A stretch of 11,041 bases of DNA from Candidatus Methanophagaceae archaeon. GTDB lineage: Archaea > Halobacteriota > Syntropharchaeia > Alkanophagales > Methanospirareceae. The DNA lies in contig QENJ01000089.1 in NCBI GenBank assembly GCA_013374505.1, positions 1 through 11,041 on the forward strand, in the 5' to 3' direction. The translations under genes were made by a program, and so were the position numbers. Each line of letters starts with the position of its first letter. Position 1 is the stretch's first letter. Shown piece after piece: positions 1-5,492 of the stretch. The notes under the pieces were generated by a model that worked only from the letters and a program-made list of their open reading frames with translations, searched no databases and was not told the origin of the DNA.

Positions 1-57
1 GATAAAAAAAATCTACAAAATCAAATTTATGGAAATACCAAGGCATTATCCAATAGC

Positions 58-65
58 TTTAAATA
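58..65 (+). promoter_or_regulatory. TATA box for the IS1634-type transposase
   Basis: TTTAAATA matches the archaeal TATA consensus and lies about 38 bases ahead of the ATG at 99. This would place transcription start a few bases upstream of that codon. The frame is closed by a TGA at 90-92, so 99 is the first usable start. Confidence 0.45.
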
Positions 66-98
66 GGTGCTTCTTCTTATCGAAGTATGTGAGTATCA

Positions 99-1787
99 AT
101 GTATCCAAATACACAAGCAGACGCAGGAGTGACAGCAAGTTTAGCCGAATATAGCAGTAAAAGCATGGGCCATCTTGGTATAGTAGCCCAGATATGTAGA
201 GAGATAGATTTAGCAGGCGAGATCGACCGAGTCGTGGGCGTGGATCCACGCCAGAAGGTGACCTGCGGAGAGGCTGTTGTTGCCATGGTCCTGAACGCCC
301 TAGGATTTGTTGACCGACCCCTGTATCTATTCCCATAGTTCATGGCGACAAAACCAGTGGAGTTATTGATAAGGGCAGGGCTAAAGGCGGACGATTTCAA
401 TGATGATGTCTTGGGACGGACTTTAGATAAGTTATGCGAGAATGGCCCTGAGAGTGCATTCATACAGATTACAGCCAATGCTTATAGAGCGTGTTCAAGG
501 CACTTCCTTCACGGTGACACCACTTCAATAAACCTTCAAGGCGAGTATAAGCATGAAGAAGGTGACCTGGATGCTGTGCCGATAGAGATAACACATGGTT
601 ATTCCAAGGACCGTAGACCAGATTTGAAGCAGTTTGTTATCTCTCTGGTCATGTCTGACAGTTTACCCGTTTTTATACAGGCTTTGAGTGGTAATACTTC
701 TGACAAGAACCATTTCAGGGAGATGGTGAAAGAGTATGGGCAGTCATTGCAGGAGAAATGGGGCGAAGACAAAATATGGGTATGGGGCAGTGCAGTATAT
801 ACGGATAAGAATCTGGGAGAAATTTCTGAGGACTATACATGGATAACAAGGGTTCCGGAGACGTTATCAGAAGCAAAAGAAGTGCTGGAAAACTCAGACA
901 CGGAAAAGATGCATAGCACCACCCTCAATGGTTACCGCCTCTTCAGTACCGAGGTGGAATACGGCGGTGTGAAACAGCGATGGGTAGTGGTATTCTCAGA
1001 GAAAGCGTCTGCGAGGGAGGCGAAAACGCTGGAAATGAAGATAGAGAAGGAGAAAGAGCAGGTGGAGAAGGATGTATGGCATTTCTTCAATCAAGAGTTT
1101 CACTGCCTGGAAGATGTACAGAAAGCGGCACAGGAGATGGAAAAGGGGTGGACGTATCACAAAATGAGCGCAACAGAAGTTAGGACGAAGAGGAAGAAAA
1201 AAGACGGTGGTCGGGGGAGACCCAGAAAAGATGAACCAACTCTGACAATATATCGTATAAAAGTGGAGTTTGGAGAGGATAAATCCGTAATAGAGAAGAA
1301 AACGCTGAAAAAAGGCAAATTCATTGTTGCTACAAACGAGTTGGACAGCGAGAAACTCAGTGATGAAGAAGCACTTAAGGCTTACAAGGAGCAGCAATAT
1401 GCGGAAAGAGGCTTCAGGTTCCTTAAGGACCCTTTCTTCTTTGCCAACAGTATGTTCCTGAAGAATGAGGGCAGGATAGTTGCGATGGTGATGGTAATGG
1501 GACTTGCGCTCGTGGTTTATAGTTTAGCGGAGAAGAAGTTGCGGGAAGCGCTGGAGAGCGAAAACGAGACAATACCTGATCAAAAGAAAAAGCCAACGAA
1601 GAAACCAACGATGAGACGAGTATTTCAGGTATTTGAGGGTATTACCCTCCTTTACCTTGGCTCCAAGATGGTGAAGGTCTTGAATTTACGGCCGATTCAT
1701 GGAAAAATCCTCGCATTGCTCGGCAGTGAGTATGAGAAGATGTATTGTATAGTCAAGGACACAAATAATTGGACAAAGTTAGGTTAA
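99..1787 (+). pseudogene. IS1634-family transposase (DUF4277 plus DDE domain), interrupted by an in-frame TAG
   Basis: This is a cut-and-paste transposase of the IS1634 family. The first 79 codons are the DUF4277 part (GHLGIVAQICREID, VGVDPRQKVTCGEAV, LNALGFVDRPLYLFP). TAG stands at 336-338, and the same frame resumes with FMATKPVELLIRAG and continues to TAA. Relatives read LYLFPQF-x-x-KPVE here, so the TAG replaces a Gln codon (CAG to TAG) with no frame loss. The DDE domain follows: the first Asp in HGDTTS at residue 59 of the downstream part, and the Glu in YAERGFRFLKDP at residue 355. The usual second Asp motif (VADSALYT) reads VWGSAVYT, with Gly149 in place of Asp. A basic insert GGRGRPRK sits near residue 290. 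The length of about 560 codons is normal for the family. Two independent lesions suggest a dead transposase, unless TAG is read as pyrrolysine or suppressed. The last codons (NWTKLG) probably come from the nested IS630-type element; without it the frame would end at DTNI followed by TAA. Confidence 0.88.
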
Positions 1788-2762
1788 AAGGTTGTTTATT
1801 CCAGAATGATTTAAGCGATGTCCTGAGTTCTTTTACCGTATTATGAGCTGTATTTGCGGTTTTCTTTTCACGTATCTGACGCCAGCATTCTTCAACCGGG
1901 TCGAGATCGGGCGCACCTGTTGGCAAAAACTTGTAATCAATGGTCTCCTTGTTCTCCTCGAAATATCCCATAACGAGATTATTCTTATGCCACGTTGCTC
2001 GGTCAAGGATGAACAACACCTTCTTATAGCGCTTGTGCAGCCTTTTTATGAACTTTAGCACTTCCTCTTTGACTTGGCGATCCATTTCTTGGTAATGGAA
2101 CTTTCCATGCCAAGTTAGAGCGCCGCCCACATTTATTGCCTCTTTTGAACCGTTTGTGTGCACGAGGGGTGTTGTCCCCTTACGAGCCCAGCATTTACGC
2201 CTGTCCGCGTCAATTGTAAAATGAACTTCATCCAAGCAAATTATCACCATGTCTTTATCCAAATTTTCGAGTTTTTTTAAAACTGCTCTTTGAACACGTC
2301 TACGTTTTTTTGATTTCTGCGTTTGTGTCTTGGTCTTGGAATCAAACGAACATACCCCAAATTTGAAATAATCCTGCGAACATGCCTTGGTCCGTATAAA
2401 ACACCAAATTTTGACTTAATCAAAGCCTGCACATCTTTTGTTTGCCAGCCCCTCGTATAGCCATTTTCCATCTGGTAAGGTTTTTCTAGAATTGAATCGA
2501 GCTTTATTAGATCCGCTTCGCTCAATTTAGGCTTCTTTCCCCTTCCCTTTTTGTCTCGAAGTCCCTCAAAACCTTCTGCTTTAAATCTACAATGCCAGAA
2601 AGAGACTTTGCTTTTAGACGTGTGGCAAATCTTTTCAATGTCTCTGTCCCCATAACCTTCTTTCAATAAAAGAAGGTAATGCAGACGTTCTTTTATCCTC
2701 CCGTCCCTCTCTCTTTTGTATCTCTTCTCTAACTCTTTTAAATCAACATCTTTCAACTCCAT
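1753..2762 (-). pseudogene. IS630-family transposase, split by a frameshift in a T4A7 run
   Basis: Two frames together form a transposase of about 340 residues, the normal IS630 size. The first (2762-2277, 161 codons) carries the winged-helix/HTH DNA-binding part: RDIEKICHTSKSKVSFW around residue 40, the basic DKKGRGKKPKLSE near 70 and a second HTH to about 150. It ends FKEQF followed by TAA. The second (from about 2280 to 1753) carries an intact DDE triad, numbered from the Met at 2262: Asp11 in CLDEVHF, Asp87 in LFILDRATWHKNN, Glu124 in DLDPVEECW. The break lies in cag-tttt-aaaaaaa-c. A -1 shift there reads FLKKLENLDKDMV and joins the two parts exactly. Programmed -1 frameshifting is known for some IS630 elements, so this could be an active two-frame gene. 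A one-base loss in the homopolymer is the simpler reading, because TTT preceded by CAG does not give a clean slip. The 3' end overlaps the IS1634 transposase gene on the other strand. Confidence 0.85.
1763..1775 (+). repeat. IS630-type terminal inverted repeat, left
   Basis: aaataattggaca matches the inverse of 2777-2789 at 12 of 13 positions and includes the presumed TA target. It lies at the 3' end of the minus-strand transposase gene. Confidence 0.55.
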
Positions 2763-2784
2763 AAAATTATACTTAATGTCCTAT
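1768..2784 (-). mobile_element. IS630-family insertion sequence nested in the IS1634-type element
   Basis: The element of about 1.02 kb holds one minus-strand transposase gene split over two frames. Its ends are nearly matched inverted repeats: aaataattggaca at 1763-1775 and the inverse of aaataataggaca at 2777-2789 (12 of 13 identical). IS630 elements insert at TA and duplicate it. A TA at 1766-1767 and another at 2785-2786 fit this role and give the limits used here, with inner ends ATTGGACA and ATAGGACA. The left end falls inside the last codons of the IS1634 transposase, which implies later insertion into that element. Confidence 0.6.
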
Positions 2785-2789
2785 TATTT
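2777..2789 (-). repeat. IS630-type terminal inverted repeat, right
   Basis: On the minus strand this reads aaataataggaca, the partner of 1763-1775. It lies 14 bases upstream of the IS630 transposase start. Confidence 0.55.
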
Positions 2790-2792
2790 AAA
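2785..2792 (-). promoter_or_regulatory. TATA box for the IS630-type transposase
   Basis: TTTAAATA on the minus strand is centred about 27 bases ahead of the ATG at 2762, the spacing of a leaderless archaeal transcript. If the element ends at 2784, the box lies in the flanking IS1634 sequence, so the inserted gene would use a promoter supplied by its host element. Confidence 0.4.
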
Positions 2793-2947
2793 GCCCTCAC
2801 TATAGCAAAGAGAGGCAGGATAAGTCCGGTAGCCGCATTGATGTTTTCTGGAACGAAGAGGAAGAAAACTTTAAGCGGATAATTTCGAGAGAAATAGGAC
2901 TTATCCTGCCGGGCAGTGAGTTAATTCGACTGCATGTGTGCAGGTAG
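2792..2947 (+). pseudogene. 3' remnant of an unidentified protein gene
   Basis: An open frame of 51 codons without a start ends at TAG 2945-2947. It reads like protein (SGSRIDVFWNEEEENFKRII, then SREIGLILPGSELIRLHVCR), with an acidic patch and a hydrophobic end. I do not recognise a family. It begins at the right end of the insertion sequences, so it may be the tail of a gene cut by them. Against this, a perfect 14-bp inverted repeat lies in the same bases, which would be unusual in plain coding sequence. Confidence 0.25.
2796..2920. repeat. Inverted repeat with perfect 14-bp arms and 6-bp outer arms
   Basis: ggcaggataagtcc at 2814-2827 pairs with ggacttatcctgcc at 2897-2910 without mismatch, enclosing 69 bases. 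Further out, ctcact at 2796-2801 pairs with agtgag at 2915-2920. Immediately after lies a smaller nested hairpin: GTTAA 2920-2924 with TTAAC 2948-2952, and CTGCA 2930-2934 with TGCAG 2939-2943. The arms could be ends of a very small non-autonomous element or a structured RNA. No family is recognised. Confidence 0.55.
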
Positions 2948-2963
2948 TTAACGGTTCATAAAG

Positions 2964-3004
2964 GTATATCGGTCGCTCCAATTTACTGCAAGCGACCGAT
3001 ATAC
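2964..3004. repeat. Perfect 14-bp hairpin with a 13-base loop
   Basis: gtatatcggtcgct at 2964-2977 is the exact inverse complement of agcgaccgatatac at 2991-3004. No T-run follows on either side, so it does not resemble a terminator. It could be a palindromic repeat unit, an end of a lost element, a protein-binding site or the stem of a small RNA. Confidence 0.6.
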
Positions 3005-3373
3005 TATGACTAATTTGTTTATGCGGTTACATGGTGTTAAAATCTAAACTCGGGATTATCCTATCGGAGATATTTCTTGGTTATGAGCTATTGTGGATTT
3101 TGATAACTACGGACGCTCGACATTCAACATGCGCCTCATGTAATCTGCTAGCGGATAGTAGGGATATTGAGTTACCCATACAAAACAGCGAAGAGCCATA
3201 TTTTTTGTTTTTCCAGGGCCACTCGCAATTGCTTTTTTCGGTGGTAGTGGCACAATCACATTCGTAAGATTACTTTCGCAATCAAATTTTTAAGCGTGTC
3301 GTATTTGATCTGCACACTTACTTTTTGTTAATCCCAAAACATTTGAATATAGGTTGAATCTAAATTATAAAAT
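3005..3373. other. Stretch without a recognised gene; possible minus-strand coding remnant
   Basis: No convincing gene is visible. A minus-strand frame open from 3289 to the TAG at 3109-3107 reads protein-like text (KKAIASGPGKTKNMALR, WVTQYPYYPLADYMRRML). It has no start codon and no family I can name, so it may be a remnant or chance. Just before the antitoxin at 3374, TTGAATATAG at about 3343-3352 is a possible weak TATA element. Confidence 0.2.
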
Positions 3374-3613
3374 ATGGGAACAATCACCGTAAATATTCAG
3401 GACGACATAGAAAAAGAGTTTAGAGCGGTTGCCAGCATTGCCCACGGAGATGAAACTGGATATTTGGCAAAAGCAGTCACAGAAGCGATGCTGAGATGGA
3501 TAGAAGAGAAGAGGCAAGAAAAGATTGCGGAAAGAGAGCTAAAACTATTGGATAAGGGATTTAACTTCGGAAAAAAGTTGTATAAAACAAGAGATGAGCT
3601 GCATGAGCGATGA
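3374..3613 (+). CDS. VapB-type antitoxin, ribbon-helix-helix-like
   Basis: This 79-residue protein is the probable antitoxin of the PIN toxin that overlaps its 3' end. The N-terminal part (MGTITVNIQDDIEKEFRAVA) looks like the beta strand and first helix of a ribbon-helix-helix DNA-binding fold. A second helix (GYLAKAVTEAMLRWIEEKRQ) follows, then a charged tail of about 30 residues (GFNFGKKLYKTRDELHER) of the kind that wraps the toxin. No Shine-Dalgarno precedes the ATG, which follows an A/T-rich stretch, so the message may be leaderless. Such antitoxins usually repress their own operon as a complex with the toxin. The family is inferred from size, layout and partner more than from a diagnostic motif. 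Confidence 0.8.
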   Translation: MGTITVNIQDDIEKEFRAVASIAHGDETGYLAKAVTEAMLRWIEEKRQEKIAERELKLLDKGFNFGKKLYKTRDELHER

Positions 3614-4040
3614 GATTGGTTTAATCGATACAAACATACTGGTCTACGCATATGATGAAAGTGAAGGTAAGAAGCATGAAATATGCAAGCGTGTAATCGA
3701 TGAATGTTGGAGATTAAAGGAGAAGTATAGTATCTCTTTACAAATTTTATCAGAGTTTTATGTCGTCATAACCAAGAAGATTGAAAATCCTGTGCCTGTG
3801 AAAACGGCAAAGGGAATTATAGCTTATATTATCGAGTTTCAAAACTGGGTTGTCATAAATTACGATGCCTGTACCATTCTTTCCGCGATTGAAATAAATA
3901 TGACGCATGAGGTGCATTATTGGGATGCACTATTGACAGCAACAATGAGGGAAAACAATATTTTCTGCATTTACACAGAAGATGGGGATTTTAAAAGCAT
4001 TCCTTGGTTGAAGGTTATAAATCCTTTTGAAAGGGCTTGA
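3594..4040 (+). CDS. VapC-type PIN-domain ribonuclease toxin
   Basis: A PIN-domain endoribonuclease of about 148 residues, the usual VapC length. These toxins cut specific RNAs, typically tRNA or rRNA, using Mg2+ held by acidic residues. All are present: Asp12 in GLIDTNILVYAYD, Glu54 in QILSEFY, Asp111 in HYWDALLTATM, and Asp130/Asp132 in YTEDGDF near the end. The gene overlaps the antitoxin by 20 bases from the ATG at 3594. The ATG at 3603 (MSDEIGLIDTN) gives an 11-base overlap and a more typical N-terminus with GATGAG just upstream, and may be the true start. Coupled translation with the antitoxin is likely. No T-run terminator is seen after the TGA. Confidence 0.9.
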   Translation: MSCMSDEIGLIDTNILVYAYDESEGKKHEICKRVIDECWRLKEKYSISLQILSEFYVVITKKIENPVPVKTAKGIIAYIIEFQNWVVINYDACTILSAIEINMTHEVHYWDALLTATMRENNIFCIYTEDGDFKSIPWLKVINPFERA

Positions 4041-4142
4041 TATGCACGCATCCAAAAAAATCACAATTTTGATATGGTGCATACCTTTCTTCGCATTATT
4101 TCAACGCAAGAATAAAATAAAACTGTGGAAATGCAAGGGTAC

Positions 4143-4377
4143 GCTTATAATTCATAGGAAAACAACAAATGCCTGAATACAAACTGTTCGCACAGCGTGT
4201 GGGACTCGTGGGCATCACGAGTTTAATTGTAAACCTCCGTGGGTTAATCTTGATCCCCATTTTAACAAAGACTTTAGGCGCATCGGGTTATGGAATATGG
4301 GCGCAGATAATCGTCACAATTTCTTTGGTAACCCAATAGCCATGCTTGATCTTCCTTTATGCGATGATGAGTTTCTG
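4143..4377 (+). repeat. Direct repeat, copy 1 (flippase 5' end with upstream region)
   Basis: The segment from gcttataa to the start of vapB2's upstream region is repeated at 5187-5420, with a one-base indel before the ATG. Similarity is high over the first 30 codons and includes the untranslated region (cttataa, tagga, then acaaatg). The two copies flank the second toxin-antitoxin pair. Confidence 0.75.
4169..4377 (+). pseudogene. Flippase (polysaccharide exporter family) 5' fragment, copy 1
   Basis: The frame starts MPEYKLFAQRVGLVGIT and continues LIVNLRGLILIPILTKTLGA, then GYGIWAQIIVTISLVTQ and TAG at 4337-4339. This is the N-terminal end of a Wzx-like oligosaccharide flippase, a 12-14-helix membrane protein that moves lipid-linked glycan units across the membrane. 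Only the first one or two membrane segments remain. The TAG comes from a one-base loss in a C run (expected TPIAMLGLP). A one-base gain in a T run restores the frame at YAMMSF, so length is preserved relative to copy 2. The similarity stops at about 4377, where the upstream region of the next antitoxin begins. Full members have 400-500 residues, so over 85 percent is missing. Confidence 0.85.
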
Positions 4378-4392
4378 TGGTGATGGTGACAT

Positions 4393-4429
4393 ATTTTTAT
4401 ACTATCAAATTCAACTTAATCCTGGTGAT
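4393..4429 (+). promoter_or_regulatory. TATA-like box and Shine-Dalgarno of the second toxin-antitoxin pair
   Basis: TTTTTATACT at about 4394-4403 is a TATA-like box. GGTGAT at 4424-4429, complementary to the archaeal 16S 3' end, lies four bases ahead of the ATG at 4434. This supports 4434 over an upstream ATG at 4377, whose extra codons would read through the promoter. Confidence 0.55.
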
Positions 4430-4433
4430 AGAT

Positions 4434-4622
4434 ATGGGGATAAGGGTAAAGGCGAGATATGAGAACGAAGTTTTGAAACCTTTGGAGAAGCTTGATTTGG
4501 AAGAAGGGGTGAATGTGGAGATAATTATAGCTGGATCTTTAGCCAAAGATTTCCGAGGAGCCTTAAAACTCGAAAATGCGGAATTAATAGAGGAGATCGC
4601 AGAAAGCGATGAACTTCTATAA
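4434..4622 (+). CDS. DUF104 (AF2212-like) antitoxin
   Basis: A 62-residue protein with the DUF104 signature at its N-terminus: MGIRVKARYENEVLKPLEKL, then DLEEGVNVEIII. This short beta-barrel fold is known mainly from archaea and cyanobacteria as the antitoxin next to PIN toxins. The C-terminal half (GALKLENAELIEEIAESDELL) is an acidic helix likely to bind the toxin. The start is set by the GGTGAT ribosome site four bases upstream and by the family's usual N-terminus. The stop overlaps the toxin start by 14 bases. The gene lies in a cassette between two flippase fragments. Confidence 0.88.
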   Translation: MGIRVKARYENEVLKPLEKLDLEEGVNVEIIIAGSLAKDFRGALKLENAELIEEIAESDELL

Positions 4623-5118
4623 ACTGTCTTCTATTCCATCAAATGCGAAGGTTCTGTTTGATACGAATATATTCGTCTATTCTGCTTTAGATCATCCGGG
4701 ATATGGAGAATCGTGCACACAGGCTTTTCAAAGGGTCGAATCTAATGAAATAAAAGGATACGTTCCTACTATTGTCCTGAACGAGTTGTTACATAGATTG
4801 ATGATAGCAGAGGTTATCAAAAAAGAACTTGCAAGAAACACGAGAGAAGTTTTAAAACTTTTGAAACATGATAAAAGCATAATTCCGAGTTTGAATATTT
4901 GTTGGCAGGAGATTGACAAGATATTTGCGTCTGAATTCACCGTCCTCGAGGATATGCCAAACATTTTTAGAAAAGCTATTCAAATTTCGAGAGAGTATTC
5001 ATTACTGTCCAGCGATGCGTATATCGCTTCTTTTGCAAACGTATATGGGATAACGAACATAGCGACAAACGACACCGACTTTGAGAGCGTGAGATGGATA
5101 AAAGTTTGGAAACCTTAA
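4609..5118 (+). CDS. VapC-type PIN-domain ribonuclease toxin, partner of the DUF104 antitoxin
   Basis: A 169-residue PIN-domain protein, slightly long for VapC because of a ten-residue N-terminal extension. The acidic residues of the metal site are present: Asp18 in KVLFDTNIFVYSALD, Glu59 in TIVLNELLHRL, Asp136 in LLSSDAYIASFA, and Asp155/Asp157 in IATNDTDFESV. The role is RNA cleavage when freed from the antitoxin. Its start overlaps the antitoxin stop by 14 bases, with GGAG at 4592-4595 as a possible ribosome site. This pair differs in type from the RHH/PIN pair only 0.4 kb upstream, so the two are not recent duplicates. Confidence 0.9.
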   Translation: MNFYKLSSIPSNAKVLFDTNIFVYSALDHPGYGESCTQAFQRVESNEIKGYVPTIVLNELLHRLMIAEVIKKELARNTREVLKLLKHDKSIIPSLNICWQEIDKIFASEFTVLEDMPNIFRKAIQISREYSLLSSDAYIASFANVYGITNIATNDTDFESVRWIKVWKP

Positions 5119-5135
5119 AAAGCTGTTAGAGATTC

Positions 5136-5141
5136 TTTTTT
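5136..5141 (+). terminator. T-run terminator after the second toxin-antitoxin pair
   Basis: Six T residues, preceded by TTC, lie about 17 bases after the toxin stop. Short T-runs are sufficient for termination in archaea. There is no stem of note. Confidence 0.35.
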
Positions 5142-5186
5142 GGGATTTGGATTTTAAATATGCAAGATTAGAAAAGATAAAATATT

Positions 5187-5420
5187 GCTTATAAATCGTA
5201 GGAAATAACAAATGCCAGAATACAAACTATTCGCACAGCGCGTGGGACTCGTGGGCATCACGACCCTCATCGTGAACCTCCGTGGGTTAATTCTAATCCC
5301 GATTTTAACAAAAACCTTGGGCGCAGATGCTTACGGCGTCTGGTCAATAATACGGGTCACTATCTAGCTATTATCGCCTTTAGCGCTGTTGGGTCTAACT
5401 ACTGCTATGATACGGTTCTT
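5187..5420 (+). repeat. Direct repeat, copy 2 (flippase 5' end with upstream region)
   Basis: Second copy of the segment at 4143-4377, again including the cttataa box and the bases up to the start codon. The copies lie about 1.04 kb apart. Confidence 0.75.
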
Positions 5421-5492
5421 AGCAGCCGAAAAAGATAAAATACAGAAGGTTATTATCCCGTAATCTTTGTTGTCTTCTTTGCAGGTTTGAAA
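5212..5492 (+). pseudogene. Flippase (polysaccharide exporter family) 5' fragment, copy 2
   Basis: The frame begins MPEYKLFAQRVGLVGITTLI and runs through ILIPILTKTLGADAYGVW to TAG at 5365-5367. The same frame then resumes LLSPLALLGLTTAMIRF and LAAEKDKIQKVIIP, ending at TAA 5461-5463. The TAG stands where copy 1 has Ser (TISL), so it is a point change such as TCG to TAG. After the TAA another frame continues VIFVVFFAGLKLS, which is again membrane-protein-like, so a frameshift lies near 5455. The remnant then runs into the convergent oxidoreductase gene. This is a truncated Wzx-like flippase with three lesions. It is slightly longer than copy 1 and probably represents the original 5' end of the locus's flippase gene or a paralog. 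Confidence 0.85.

Larger units (their letters stand above)
56..2794 (+). mobile_element. IS1634-family insertion sequence, interrupted by a nested IS630-family element
   Basis: The transposase at 99-1787 identifies the element type. The limits are inferred: gctttaaata at 56-65 recurs inverted at 2785-2794, the two copies bracketing the transposase gene and the IS630-type element. Without the roughly 1.02-kb inner element the outer one would be about 1.7 kb, within the usual IS1634 size. The 10-bp repeat contains the self-complementary TTTAAA and also looks like an archaeal TATA box, so it may not be a true terminus. No target duplication was found. Confidence 0.4.

Noticed and set aside
3031..3267. 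Plus-strand frame of 78 codons starting MVLKSKLGIILSEIF
   Set aside because: No ribosome site, no family resemblance and irregular composition; the opposite strand reads at least as protein-like.
4041..4083. Hairpin tatgcac/gtgcata after the first toxin gene as a terminator
   Set aside because: Only 7 bp with a 29-base loop and no following T-run.
4377..4433. Upstream start for the DUF104 antitoxin (19 extra codons)
   Set aside because: The extra codons run through the TATA-like box and the GGTGAT ribosome site, and the family begins at the Met at 4434.
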